Below are positions 7,974 to 16,627 of a stretch of DNA of 35,351 nt, in pieces. The notes beneath the pieces are model-generated. The model made no database searches. It was not told the origin of the DNA and was given only the letters and a program-made list of their open reading frames with translations. The position numbers were made by a program, and so were the translations under genes. Position 1 is the stretch's first letter, and each line of letters opens with the position of its first letter. Source of the stretch: Planctomycetaceae bacterium (GTDB lineage: Bacteria; Planctomycetota; Planctomycetia; Pirellulales; UBA1268); contig CANFQO010000029.1 of assembly GCA_947449135.1 (NCBI GenBank), positions 1-35,351 of the forward strand. Reading direction: 5' to 3'.

Positions 7974-9317
7974 TCAGGCCCGGCTGGCTGCGCCTGTGGC
8001 TATCGGAAGGGCCCAGGCTGCCGCCGCGGGCAGAGCTGCGGCCAGCTGAACCGCCCCCGACACAAGATTCGAGTGACGGACCCCGCGGGCCACCCACCGG
8101 CAGCGGGCGTGATGGGCAGCGAACAGCCGCTTGTGCAGGAGCGGGTATCTCTCGGCTGCCGCGACGATGTCGGTCGTGGTGAGCGGTTCGCCTGTGGCTT
8201 CATCGCCGAGTAGCGATTCGGCCAGGAGCCGGCCGCTGGCCAGTGCCCAGCCGATACCTTCGCCTGTGAACGGCTCCACGTAGCTGGCGGCATCCCCCAC
8301 GCGGAAGATCCGCTGTGATCGGCCTGCGATTCTGGGCGAGGAATGCGTAAGCGGAGGGGTGGCCCGGAACGTGGCTGTAGCAACCGCTTCGAGCGCGTCG
8401 TCGAACGCGGCGGTGGTCCAGCGGTCGCCACCAGCCAAACGGATAAGATTCACAATCCCAGCCGCCGGTCCACCCGCAGCCGCAAGCACATGTCGGTCGA
8501 CAGCTGCGGCCAGATCGAGCCGGCCGTCCTCCAGCCGGACGAGGCCGCAATAGCCGTGGCGAGCGACCGCCATCACGAGTTCGCCGGGCGGCAGATCGAT
8601 CGCTGAGGGCAGACTTGCAGCAGACGCGGCGCTCAGTGTCGTGCCCACTCCGATGCGACTGCCCGACGCCACGCGGCGGTCGCGCGGCGTGTGGGCCTGG
8701 GGGTTGGCGGTGGCCAAGCCGCGACCGTCGGCCGGGACGACGTGGATCGTATCGGCGAGGCCGGCGGCGATCACCACCATGCGACTTCGCAACTCCGCGG
8801 CTTCCTGCTGCTGTAACGTCGTGGCTCGAGCCACGACCGTGACGGATTCGACGTCGTGACCTGCTGGGGGCTCGTGAATGGCGTCTACCGTCAGGTTCGG
8901 CAGCCATTCCGCTCCGGCAGCGATCGCCTGCCGCACGAGTGCCGTGTCGAGCGATTCTCGCGACAAAACGCCGCCGCCCGGCATCGGGATATTGGCCGAC
9001 CTGCCTGCTGATACGAGCCGCACGGTCGTCAGCGGCAGCGCCGCGGAGAGCGAATGAGGCGGACAGATGGCCGCGAGTTCGGCGCGTGCCAAGGGAGACA
9101 GGCAGCAGCCACAGACCTTCGGCCGGGGCATTTTCGACCGGTCGACCAACAGCACGCGCAGGCCCTGGCGGGCCAAGCGAATCGCGACTGCCGAGCCAGC
9201 TGGACCTGCACCGATGACGACGCAGTGCCAGTTAATCAGAGTGGCGGCCACCGGCGTGATCGTCGGCAGCACTGCGGCGGGCTCGCTTGAAGAGCCGAGG
9301 GCAGCGGGGGCGGTCAT
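7974..9317 (-). CDS. FAD-dependent oxidoreductase, geranylgeranyl-reductase-like
   Basis: A 447-residue flavoprotein of the geranylgeranyl reductase/FAD-dependent monooxygenase group. CVVIGAGPAGSAVAIRLARQ (32-51) is the Rossmann FAD-binding motif, VLLVDRS ends the second strand, and RPKVCGCCLSP (65-75) is the CG-loop typical of geranylgeranyl-reductase-like enzymes. A second FAD motif, RVGDAASYVEPFTGEGIGWA, appears in the C-terminal third. ATG 9317 overlaps the stop of the upstream methyltransferase as ATGA, so the two are probably co-translated. This pairing of a methyltransferase with an FAD reductase is known beside type III polyketide synthases or isoprenoid quinone genes; no such synthase is inside this window, so the substrate is unknown. 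Confidence 0.82.
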   Translation of the reverse strand: MTAPAALGSSSEPAAVLPTITPVAATLINWHCVVIGAGPAGSAVAIRLARQGLRVLLVDRSKMPRPKVCGCCLSPLARAELAAICPPHSLSAALPLTTVRLVSAGRSANIPMPGGGVLSRESLDTALVRQAIAAGAEWLPNLTVDAIHEPPAGHDVESVTVVARATTLQQQEAAELRSRMVVIAAGLADTIHVVPADGRGLATANPQAHTPRDRRVASGSRIGVGTTLSAASAASLPSAIDLPPGELVMAVARHGYCGLVRLEDGRLDLAAAVDRHVLAAAGGPAAGIVNLIRLAGGDRWTTAAFDDALEAVATATFRATPPLTHSSPRIAGRSQRIFRVGDAASYVEPFTGEGIGWALASGRLLAESLLGDEATGEPLTTTDIVAAAERYPLLHKRLFAAHHARCRWVARGVRHSNLVSGAVQLAAALPAAAAWALPIATGAASRA

Positions 9318-10123
9318 GCAGTTCCCGGCACGGTGGACAGTGCCGGCTCGATGTCGGGTCGCGTCCAGACGATGATCGCTCGCTCCGGCCATGCCCAGCG
9401 GATCGTAGCACCGTGGAGGCCGGCGCGGTCGAGCAGCGTGCGGTATTCGCGGGGTGTGCGGGCGGCCCGCACGGAAAGTGGTCCATCCACTCGGGCCACC
9501 CGCGACCGCGATAGCACCGCCGTACCCACCACGGCGAGTGCGAGCCCTGCTGCGGTTCGCAGCAGGTCTGACACGACGATCCCGATCCGGGCCGCACGGG
9601 ACAGCGACGCGAGCACATGGACCGCGTCATCGTCGTCGAGGTGATGCAGGAAGAGCGAGACCGTGGCAATGTCGCAGGGCGGACAGGCGTCGGCCAGGAT
9701 GTCGTGCACGGTGAAAGACACGTGTGCTGAACCGGTCCGCCGATGCGAATGACGCTCCGCCCGCGCGACGGCGCGTGGGCTCTTGTCGAGGCCGGTCACA
9801 TGCACCGCTGGCCTGCCCACTGCTGCGGCGGACAGTCGTCGGCTGAGCCTGCGGGCGACCGCTGCGGTCACATCGCCGCCACCACAGGCGACATCGACAA
9901 CATGGAATGGCTGGTGCTCACGACAGGCATGACGTGTTGCAGACAGGGGCGGGCGGTGGCTGGCCTTCATGCGGGCAATCGCCCGGACCACCTGCGACGA
10001 AGTCAGCGACAGCATGTTGATGCGGGCCAGGGCATCGAGAGCATGCATGTGGTCGGCCGCCGGCAGTGCCGGGTCGTCCATCAATTCAGACTGTCGAGTA
10101 CGAGGGATCGACCAGAACGGCAC
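9314..10123 (-). CDS. class I SAM-dependent methyltransferase
   Basis: A 269-residue Rossmann-fold methyltransferase. VVDVACGGGDVTAAVARRL (near 74-92) is motif I that binds S-adenosylmethionine, VTGLDKSPRAV is motif II, and ATVSLFLHHLDDDDAV is the post-motif region usual in UbiE-like and polyketide-tailoring methyltransferases. The N-terminus SELMDDPALPAADHMHALDA resembles methyltransferases found beside type III polyketide synthases; that comparison is from memory of the family. Start is GTG 10123, with GGAG 10 bases upstream on the minus strand. It overlaps the downstream FAD oxidoreductase by 4 bases, so the two form a coupled unit. The substrate is probably a lipid phenol or quinone-like compound, by inference. 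Confidence 0.8.
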   Translation of the reverse strand: MPFWSIPRTRQSELMDDPALPAADHMHALDALARINMLSLTSSQVVRAIARMKASHRPPLSATRHACREHQPFHVVDVACGGGDVTAAVARRLSRRLSAAAVGRPAVHVTGLDKSPRAVARAERHSHRRTGSAHVSFTVHDILADACPPCDIATVSLFLHHLDDDDAVHVLASLSRAARIGIVVSDLLRTAAGLALAVVGTAVLSRSRVARVDGPLSVRAARTPREYRTLLDRAGLHGATIRWAWPERAIIVWTRPDIEPALSTVPGTA

Positions 10124-10222
10124 GGCTTTGAGTCTCCACCGCGGATGGCACGAGTGATCTACTCGGCCATCATACGACGTTTCGTCGCGGCGGACGGTCT
10201 GTCGAAAGATTCAGGGGCTTGT

Positions 10223-10669
10223 TCAGGGGCCCGGTGGGCACGGCGGCGTCTGCCCACTTCCGTCAATCATGGTGACGGGCACGGCGGCACCGCCTACGAC
10301 CATGCCGTCTGCCGAGCACGGCGGGCAGTCGCCACCGACTGCCGGCACGATCATGCCGTCGGTCGTCATCGGAGTACCGGACACGACGGCGCCGGGCGGC
10401 AGGCTCCCCGCCGGCACGGCACTGGCAGGAACGCCAGCCGCAGCATAGGCGGCCGGTTGGGCAGGCATCTGCACCTGGGGTTGCTGGGGCTGCGGGTAGA
10501 CCGGCGGCGCATACGGAGGCGCGTAGGCATATTGATCCGCGCGGTGATGGGCACAACCGACCGTGACCAGGCAGCAGGCTGTGAGCCAGATCGTCAGCAG
10601 GTGAGTCCACGTCCCACACACCGCGGCCATCACTCCGCACAAAGTGCTGCAGAGCCAGCGAATTCGCAT
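10223..10669 (-). CDS. small proline-rich lipoprotein, unknown function
   Basis: A 148-residue protein with a long hydrophobic N-terminal segment that ends in LVTVGC, a lipobox, so it should be a lipid-anchored envelope protein after processing. The mature part is of low complexity: Tyr/Pro/Gln-rich (YAYAPPYAPPVYPQPQQPQ), then Ala/Gly/Pro-rich with several cysteines (GDCPPCSADG, QTPPCPPGP). No enzymatic domain is recognised. ATG 10669 is preferred because GGGAG lies 9 bases upstream on the minus strand; the much longer open frame above it is not supported. It lies between the FIST gene and the methyltransferase on the same strand, with about 85 and 100 bases of spacing. Confidence 0.65.
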   Translation of the reverse strand: MRIRWLCSTLCGVMAAVCGTWTHLLTIWLTACCLVTVGCAHHRADQYAYAPPYAPPVYPQPQQPQVQMPAQPAAYAAAGVPASAVPAGSLPPGAVVSGTPMTTDGMIVPAVGGDCPPCSADGMVVGGAAVPVTMIDGSGQTPPCPPGP

Positions 10670-10754
10670 GCGCACCGTCTCCCTTCGAGTCGGTGGACGG
10701 TAGGCCGAGGGATTCAGCAGGGCAAGGCCAGAACGGCCCCGCCCTTCTGGCGGC

Positions 10755-11966
10755 TCATTCGCCTCGCTCGAATAAGGCGATGCTGGCGGTGAACCCGTGC
10801 AGGCAGTTGCGCCGGCCGATTGGGCCGATCTCCCCTTGCGCAAAGAACCCGGCGGCCGGGACGGGGCCGATGGTGTCCTGCAGACAGCGGGCATCGTGGC
10901 TGGCCTCGGCGAACAGCCGTGTGCCGCGGCCGTTGCAGCTGAAGACGAGCGCGCCGGCCGGCGTTGCGCCGCGGTCCTTCTCCTGGGCCAGAAGGAGGGC
11001 CAGATCATCGTGGGCGCTCTTCGCATCGCGAACATGGAACTGGATCGTCTGGCCCGTTCGAACCAGATCCCCCACCGCTATCACTCCCGAGTCCGGATCG
11101 GCGCCCACGACGTTTCGCACCAGGAAGTCGCCTCGTTGGAAGTGGTCCTGATATTCGCTGGCCACGCGGCCGACATGAAGCGACGTGCGGACGAGCTCGC
11201 GGTCGGCGGGATCGAGTTCGCCATACACCTCCCGCAGTCGCTCGAGCGCGGGCTTGCCGCCGAGTTCGACGATGACGTTCTCCTCCGATTTCGTGATCAC
11301 CATCGGCCGGCCGATCGGCCGGCAGCCCTGCGACACGACCGGCCGGACGCGGGCTGCTCCGCCGATGAGAAACCCAACCGCTCCTGAGTCATACGACCGT
11401 GAGTCGACGACGAGCGTGTTGCTGCCGGGTTGGTGACCGCCGCTCGCCATGCCACCCACGATCGGCACGCCAGGGTGGTCCTCTTCGACCCGCTTGATCA
11501 GCGCGTCGACTGGAAAGGAAAACGGGTCGGCGAACAGCACGATCGCGGCGTTGTCGGGCCAGATGCCATCGAGTGCGGAAGGCCAGCCGACAAACATGCC
11601 GCCGTCGGGCGTCTGCGTGTATTCGAGCGCGAAGGGCACCACGCTAGCCCCGGGCAGACGGGCCAGCCAGACGGCCACCGCCGGCCCTGATTCAAACTCA
11701 ACGTCGGCGGCGAGCAACGCCTCGGCGGTCGTGGCGACCACGGTCCGTGCCCCAAGCACCTCACTGAGGCCTTCCATCGCGGGCCGGATTGCTTCGCCAT
11801 AGCCCGCAGAGACGAACACCACGGCCACGTCGGCTCCACCTCCGAGCTGCCGTGCCGCAGCCTCCGCTGCGTCGCGAATCGCTTGGTCGATCCGCGGATC
11901 GGTCGATGACGCGACGGCGCAGCGAATTCCAGTGGTTGGGGGCGGCGCTATCGGCTCAGCGGGCAT
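10755..11966 (-). CDS. FIST-domain signal transduction protein (FIST_N + FIST_C)
   Basis: A 403-residue stand-alone FIST protein. The N-terminal half (about 35-230) is FIST_N, with DVAVVFVSAGYGEA, a VVATTAEALLA strand and the VPIVGGMASGGHQPGSNTLV block; the C-terminal half (about 240-385) is FIST_C, with the PAGALVFSCNGRGTRLF and VPAAGFFAQGEIGPIG signatures. FIST domains are thought to sense small ligands such as amino acids, and often sit in front of kinases or cyclases; here there is no fused output domain and no transmembrane segment. It starts at ATG 11966 without a clear ribosome binding site. The downstream gene is the small lipoprotein, and the methionine salvage genes lie upstream on the same strand. 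Confidence 0.88.
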   Translation of the reverse strand: MPAEPIAPPPTTGIRCAVASSTDPRIDQAIRDAAEAAARQLGGGADVAVVFVSAGYGEAIRPAMEGLSEVLGARTVVATTAEALLAADVEFESGPAVAVWLARLPGASVVPFALEYTQTPDGGMFVGWPSALDGIWPDNAAIVLFADPFSFPVDALIKRVEEDHPGVPIVGGMASGGHQPGSNTLVVDSRSYDSGAVGFLIGGAARVRPVVSQGCRPIGRPMVITKSEENVIVELGGKPALERLREVYGELDPADRELVRTSLHVGRVASEYQDHFQRGDFLVRNVVGADPDSGVIAVGDLVRTGQTIQFHVRDAKSAHDDLALLLAQEKDRGATPAGALVFSCNGRGTRLFAEASHDARCLQDTIGPVPAAGFFAQGEIGPIGRRNCLHGFTASIALFERGE

Positions 11967-12026
11967 CGGATGGGACCATTATTATGTGGGGCATGTTGTC
12001 GGAATTGAGGGCCGGGGGCTCGGCTG

Positions 12027-12740
12027 TCAGGTGACGATCTCGGTAAACGACACGAGCGACTCGTGTTCGAGGCGGCCACCAGGGTCACGGTTACCTGGCC
12101 GGATGGCCAACGCCGTGGCCATGCCGGCCTGTCTCGCGGCGTCGAGCTCCTCTCCGATGTCGCTCACGAACAAGATCTCGCGGGGCTCCATCGCCATGTC
12201 GGCGGCGATCGCCCGGTAGCTGGCAGCTTCCCGCTTCGGCCCGGTGGTCGTGTCGTAGTGGCCGCGGAGATGAAGCGTGAGGTCGCCAACGCCGGTGTGC
12301 GAGAAAAATAGCTTCTGGGCCTCGATCGAGCCCGACGAGTAGATCCGCACGTCGAGTCCGGAATCGGCCCAGTGAGCGAGCGTCTGCGGCACGTCGTCGA
12401 ACACGTGCGACACCAGTTCACCCGACTCGAAGCCACTCCGCCAGATCATGCCCTGAAGCGTTTTGAGGGGCGTGCTCTTCACATCGCGGTTCATCAGATC
12501 GATGGCGGCAAGCGCCAGCCGTGTCGCACCTTCGGCAGTGGCGAGCGTCGCATCAGCTTCGCCCGTTTCTGCGGCCAAGGCCGCGGCGGCCGCCTGCACC
12601 GTGGGGTCGAGCCGGTTCTGCACGAGGAAATCGCCTATGTGCTGGCGGGCAAATGCAAACAGCACGTCGTAGACGAACGAGATCGACGAGGTGGTGCCCT
12701 CGACGTCGAGCAGGATCCCACGGCCCCCAAAGACGATCAC
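12027..12740 (-). CDS. mtnC: enolase-phosphatase E1 (methionine salvage)
   Basis: A 237-residue HAD-family bifunctional enzyme that enolises 2,3-diketo-5-methylthiopentyl-1-phosphate and removes the phosphate to give the acireductone. [20 protein letters not shown] (9-28) carries the DxEGTT motif, with D12 as the nucleophile and E14 in place of the usual second Asp, which is specific to E1. IYSSGS is HAD motif II and [13 protein letters not shown] the motif IV region. I choose GTG 12740: AGGAAGGA lies 7 bases upstream and the start overlaps the mtnD stop as GTGA; the longer open frame would run into mtnD. It is the last gene of the mtnB-mtnD-mtnC unit. Confidence 0.92.
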   Translation of the reverse strand: MIVFGGRGILLDVEGTTSSISFVYDVLFAFARQHIGDFLVQNRLDPTVQAAAAALAAETGEADATLATAEGATRLALAAIDLMNRDVKSTPLKTLQGMIWRSGFESGELVSHVFDDVPQTLAHWADSGLDVRIYSSGSIEAQKLFFSHTGVGDLTLHLRGHYDTTTGPKREAASYRAIAADMAMEPREILFVSDIGEELDAARQAGMATALAIRPGNRDPGGRLEHESLVSFTEIVT

Positions 12741-13306
12741 GGAGCAGTCCTTCCTGCACCGGGGATCCACGCCGGCCCCATGCAGAGCGGCTCGTAGCCG
12801 CCATGGACGCCGTCCTCGAGGTAGTGAGGCGTCCAACCGCTCGTGTCTTGGAAGAGGCGGATGGCGCGGATGCGGCGATCGGTGCAGAGATCGAACCAGT
12901 GCCGCGTGCCCAGCGGCACGCTGATCATGTCGCCCGCCCAGACCTCGATGGCATACACGGGGCCATTGACCGGGTTGATGTGAAACACCCCCCTGCCCTG
13001 CAGGATGAACCGCACCTCGTCTTCGGTGTGCGTGTGTTCCTTGCTGAACTTCGCGAGCATCGTGTCGAGGTTGGGCGTGTCCGGATAGACGTCGATCACA
13101 TCGGCGGTGACGAAGCCGCCGCGGCGCTTGACTTCCGCGATCTCGGGATCGTAGGCGGCGAGAATCTCTGCGGCTGGCGCGGCCGGATCGACCCTGTCTG
13201 CCAGCGGCCAGACGCTGTAGTCGATGCCCTGGCTCTTCAGGAACGACGTGATCTCGGCGGGATCGGTGATCTTTCGTGACTCAGCGGGAACGGTGACGAT
13301 CGCCAT
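12737..13306 (-). CDS. mtnD: acireductone dioxygenase (methionine salvage)
   Basis: A 189-residue cupin that oxidises acireductone with O2; the iron form gives the keto acid precursor of methionine and formate, the nickel form an off-pathway product. Metal ligands are visible as H91, H93 and E97 in [10 protein letters not shown] and H136 in GTRHWFDL, matching the family pattern. [19 protein letters not shown] precedes the first ligands, as usual. Length is typical. It sits between mtnB (51 bases upstream) and mtnC (4-nt overlap), which supports co-transcription. Metal choice, and so the product, cannot be read from the sequence. Confidence 0.94.
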   Translation of the reverse strand: MAIVTVPAESRKITDPAEITSFLKSQGIDYSVWPLADRVDPAAPAAEILAAYDPEIAEVKRRGGFVTADVIDVYPDTPNLDTMLAKFSKEHTHTEDEVRFILQGRGVFHINPVNGPVYAIEVWAGDMISVPLGTRHWFDLCTDRRIRAIRLFQDTSGWTPHYLEDGVHGGYEPLCMGPAWIPGAGRTAP

Positions 13307-13357
13307 GGCGAGGCCTCCTGCGTGTAGGTGGGGATGATGCTGCTTTTGTCGATCATG

Positions 13358-14050
13358 CTAGGGGTGCATGGCGGCCGCGAGCATCCGGCTCCGCGCGGTC
13401 ACCTCGAAGAGAAACTCGTAGATTTCAACGTGTCGGCGAGCCTCGGCAAGGGTCTGTCCCCAGGTGTAGAGGCCGTGTCGGGAAAGGAGAAAGCCGTGGC
13501 AGGGAGGCCGCTTCGGGTTGCTCCAGTCGGCCGCGGTGAAGCGGTTGCGGATGCGTTGCGACAATTCAGCCATGTCTTGCCCGTTGGCGAAGATGGGCAC
13601 CTCTTCGCAGGTCTCATGGGTGCCAATGCCCTCGAGGCCCTTGAGCATCTCGTAGCCCTCGATGCGGAGGCCCCCGTTGGCGAGATCGGCGCCGGAGAGG
13701 ATCGTGCTCCAGACGGAATGGGTGTGGAGCACCGCGCCCACCGGATTGCCGCCGAGCGACGGAACCAGCTCAGCGATCAGGCAGTGAAGGAGCGTCTCGG
13801 CAGAGGATTTCCGAGACGAGCCGTCGATCACGCGGCCGGCGGCATCGACACTGACGAAGTCGTCGGGTCCGAGAGCCGACTTGTCCTTGCCGCTGGCGGT
13901 GATGAGGAGTTCGAGTGGATCGCGTGACGTGACCACGCTGTAGTTGCTGCTCGTGCCGAGCGACCACGAACGGGCGTGGAACTCACGGCCGACCGCCCGC
14001 AGTTGGTCGACCATTTCAGCGGCGGGATCAAAAAGATGAAGGGTTGTCAT
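13358..14050 (-). CDS. mtnB: methylthioribulose-1-phosphate dehydratase (methionine salvage)
   Basis: A 230-residue class II aldolase/adducin-fold enzyme that dehydrates 5-methylthioribulose-1-phosphate. GTSSNYSVV (32-40) is the phosphate-binding region, zinc ligands appear as H109 and H111 in VLHTHSVW, and H192 lies in SRHGLYTWG. Start is ATG 14050, which gives the normal MtnB N-terminus; an upstream in-frame codon at 14086 would only add a poorly conserved tail. It heads the mtnB-mtnD-mtnC unit. The isomerase MtnA and a kinase or nucleosidase for methylthioribose are not in the window, so those steps must be encoded elsewhere. Confidence 0.92.
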   Translation of the reverse strand: MTTLHLFDPAAEMVDQLRAVGREFHARSWSLGTSSNYSVVTSRDPLELLITASGKDKSALGPDDFVSVDAAGRVIDGSSRKSSAETLLHCLIAELVPSLGGNPVGAVLHTHSVWSTILSGADLANGGLRIEGYEMLKGLEGIGTHETCEEVPIFANGQDMAELSQRIRNRFTAADWSNPKRPPCHGFLLSRHGLYTWGQTLAEARRHVEIYEFLFEVTARSRMLAAAMHP

Positions 14051-14131
14051 GGAGCAGAATTTAGGGTGTTGGCCGCGGGCTGACAACGACCGCGGAAAAG
14101 TGCCTTGCCTCCGTGGTCGTGTTTTTCGTGA

Positions 14132-15631
14132 TCACAGATAGGGCGAGAAAAGCCGGGCGATGCCGTCACGGAGGCGGACCGGCAGGCTGCGGGCATCAAC
14201 CTCGGCCAGTGTCTTGCGGCGCGAGCCCGCGATCACGGACGAGATGTGCCGATCGAGGCGTTCGGCCAGTTCGCGGTCGTAGGTCTCCACGTTGAACTCG
14301 AAGTTGAGCCGCATGCTGCGGTCGTCCCAATTGCCGCTGCCGAACATCGCCCAGCGACCGTCGACGACCATCAATTTGGTGTGGTCGAAGGGAGGCGGTG
14401 ACATCCAGACGTTGCAGCCCCGCCCGAGCACCTGCCAGAGCATCGCCGTCGATGCCCAACTGACCAGGGCCAGATTGTTCTCGTCCGGAAGCACGATATC
14501 GACGGTAACGCCCCGCATCGCCGCCACGTCGAGCGCCTGGCAGACGGCGTCGTCGGGCAGAAAGTAGGGCGTCATGATCCGTACCGACTTCTGCGCGGCG
14601 GCCAGAGCCCCCACGAGCACGAGCTTGATTCGGCCGATGTCGGGATCGTCGGGTCCATAGCGGATGCCGCGGGCCAGCATTTCGCCCGCGAAGGTGGTGC
14701 TCGTCGTCCAAGCGGCGTTGGCTTCGGCGGTCGCACCGTCGCCCGCAAGCACCTCGTCGGCGGCGAAGGCCCAATCTTCTGCGAAGACCTCGAACAGTTG
14801 CGTGACGACCGGGCCACGGAGCTGGAAATGCATGTCGCGGACGGGGTGCCGGGGCTGGTGCTCGAGCCAGCATCCGTCACGGATGTTGAGCCCACCCGTG
14901 AAACCGATCATGCCGTCGACGACGAGTATCTTGCGGTGATTGCGGAGGTTGGCGTAGGGAAAATAGACCGGCACGCTCGTGGGCAGGAACCGCTCGGCCG
15001 GCACGCCCTGCTGCGACAGCACGCCCACGATCGTGGGCCACGTATAGCGAGAGCCGATGCCGTCGATGAGCACACGGACGGCGACACCGCGCTTGGCCGC
15101 CCGGGCCAGCGCGGCGGCGAAGAGCTTCCCAGTAGGATCGTTGTCGAAGATGTAGGAGGCCATGCCGATGCTGCGGCTGGCGGCATCGATCGCTGCGAGC
15201 ATGCGAGGATAGGCCTCGTCGCCGCCGAGGAGAGGTTCGATATGGTTGCCATCGACGAGTGGCCGGCCGGTCACCTCGCCCACGAGCGTGGCCAGGGACC
15301 GCAGCGGGGCGTGGTCGGATCCGGTGGAGGCGGCGAGCCGCTCTGGAGTGGGCACGGCGGCCCGCAACTCATGAATCACGGCAAGTTGGCCGGCCCGCAA
15401 CTGGCCAGCCCGCGATCGGATGCGGTTCACTCCCAGCACGGCGTAGGCAATGGCGCCAAAGACGGGCGAGAGCCAGATCAGGCCGACCCAGCCGATCGTC
15501 GATCGGGTGTCTCGCTTGACGAGGATCGCGTGAGCCGACGCGCCGATGGTGATGGCGAGAATGGCGGTGGCCAGCACGTGCGGCCAGAGCACGAGCCACC
15601 ACTGCCACGCCGTCGACACGAGTGCTTCCAT
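14132..15631 (-). CDS. cls: cardiolipin synthase (PLD family)
   Basis: A 499-residue membrane phospholipase-D-family enzyme that joins phosphatidylglycerol molecules into cardiolipin. Two N-terminal transmembrane segments (about 12-36 and 46-68) contain the usual STIGWVGLIWLSPVFGAIAY sequence. Both HKD motifs are present: H232-x-K in NHRKILVVDGMIGFTGG, and H417-x-K in DHTKLMVVDGRWAMFGSGNW. Length and order match ClsA-type enzymes. The ATG at 15631 has AAAAGG close upstream. It is followed on the same strand by mtnB after about 80 bases and is preceded by an unknown membrane protein. Confidence 0.93.
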   Translation of the reverse strand: MEALVSTAWQWWLVLWPHVLATAILAITIGASAHAILVKRDTRSTIGWVGLIWLSPVFGAIAYAVLGVNRIRSRAGQLRAGQLAVIHELRAAVPTPERLAASTGSDHAPLRSLATLVGEVTGRPLVDGNHIEPLLGGDEAYPRMLAAIDAASRSIGMASYIFDNDPTGKLFAAALARAAKRGVAVRVLIDGIGSRYTWPTIVGVLSQQGVPAERFLPTSVPVYFPYANLRNHRKILVVDGMIGFTGGLNIRDGCWLEHQPRHPVRDMHFQLRGPVVTQLFEVFAEDWAFAADEVLAGDGATAEANAAWTTSTTFAGEMLARGIRYGPDDPDIGRIKLVLVGALAAAQKSVRIMTPYFLPDDAVCQALDVAAMRGVTVDIVLPDENNLALVSWASTAMLWQVLGRGCNVWMSPPPFDHTKLMVVDGRWAMFGSGNWDDRSMRLNFEFNVETYDRELAERLDRHISSVIAGSRRKTLAEVDARSLPVRLRDGIARLFSPYL

Positions 15632-15676
15632 AAACCTTTTAGAAAGAGCGTCAGTCGATGGGGGCTGGCATCCGAA

Positions 15677-16507
15677 TCAGGATTTGGGGAGAGGAGTGCG
15701 ACGGACGCGGGGCCAGTAACGGACCAAGGCAATCACGCCGGGAATGACGAGGAGCCAGCCGCCTCCGTGGAGGAAATCCCGAACGGGAAGCGGCAAGTGA
15801 CTCGTCACCGGATCCAGCACGTCGTAAAGAGGCTGCAACTGCTTGTTGGCCGTCACCCAGCGGCCACAGAGCCGGCGAACCAGAGGGCCTTCCTCCACGC
15901 CCAGATTCTCGATCCGCATCTGCATACCTTGAAGGCCGCCTGGGTCCGCCGTCATCGAGCGATTGTTTGCGTGCATGCCGGCCCGCTGGCGGGGATGGCC
16001 CTTGGCGACGGCCCCCTCTTGCACGCCGACAAAGAAGCTGAAGACCAGTGACAGCATCGCCATGGCGAAGATATCGATGATCAACTGGCCGACAAAGACG
16101 ACGAGCGCCTGCCGAAACGGGATTTTCCAGAGAAGGATCTGGACGATCGCCCCAGCGCACAGGCCGAACATCACGGGCAGGTAACGGATCATCGGCACAA
16201 AACCGAGCACGTGCCACTTCAGGCTCAGCGGCTCCCGGATCCAGTTCCAGTAATGGTAGCGCGGCGGAAAGGTAATCCCCAGCTGCGGGTCCTGCATCGC
16301 GGAGGCCAGCACATATCCCGAGAGGTCGTAGGTGAGAAAGACGGCGACCGCCATGACGAGAATCGTCTTCACGGCGCCCGATACCGTTTCCGGCCCGTCA
16401 TCCGCCAAGAATCCAGTGACCCGAATGAGCACGATAATCGCGATCGGGATCATGCAAAGCCAATAGAGAATCGTCAGCAGGCTGGAGTGTTCAACGACGG
16501 GAATCAT
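15677..16507 (-). CDS. multi-pass membrane protein, unknown function
   Basis: A 276-residue protein with several hydrophobic segments: about 8-32, 45-68, 97-126, 133-162 and one near the C-terminus (about 246-265). Between the last two lies a soluble loop of about 80 residues containing GMHANNRSMTADPGGLQGMQ. No known domain is recognised. GAGG lies 6 bases before ATG 16507. It is between the unknown lipoprotein (upstream) and cardiolipin synthase (downstream, 45 bases), all on the minus strand, so a membrane-linked role is a fair inference but nothing more specific. Confidence 0.6.
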   Translation of the reverse strand: MIPVVEHSSLLTILYWLCMIPIAIIVLIRVTGFLADDGPETVSGAVKTILVMAVAVFLTYDLSGYVLASAMQDPQLGITFPPRYHYWNWIREPLSLKWHVLGFVPMIRYLPVMFGLCAGAIVQILLWKIPFRQALVVFVGQLIIDIFAMAMLSLVFSFFVGVQEGAVAKGHPRQRAGMHANNRSMTADPGGLQGMQMRIENLGVEEGPLVRRLCGRWVTANKQLQPLYDVLDPVTSHLPLPVRDFLHGGGWLLVIPGVIALVRYWPRVRRTPLPKS

Positions 16508-16627
16508 GCCGCACCTCGCGTTGGAGAATCAGGACGCTGCTGAAATCGGCCCCCGCCCGCTATCACTCGAAGCCCGTATCGTACCCTCATTCGGCACGGC
16601 TCCCGCCACGTTGAAATGGGGCGAGTG

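Noticed and set aside
9743-10792. 349-codon plus-strand open frame over the methyltransferase and lipoprotein genes
   Set aside because: Antisense shadow; Arg/Gly/His-rich with no domain, and it crosses two better supported genes.
10670-11035. N-terminal extension of the small lipoprotein up to base 11035
   Set aside because: It would run inside the FIST gene, is Arg/Ser/Pro-rich, and would place the lipobox signal in the middle of the protein; ATG 10669 has a good ribosome binding site.
14087-14113. Imperfect hairpin between cls and mtnB as a terminator or riboswitch
   Set aside because: The stem has a mismatch, the loop is long, and no T run follows; no SAM-riboswitch core elements were seen.
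14798-16051. 417-codon plus-strand open frame over cardiolipin synthase and the membrane protein
   Set aside because: Antisense to the two HKD motifs of cls and crosses a gene boundary; low-complexity composition and no domain.
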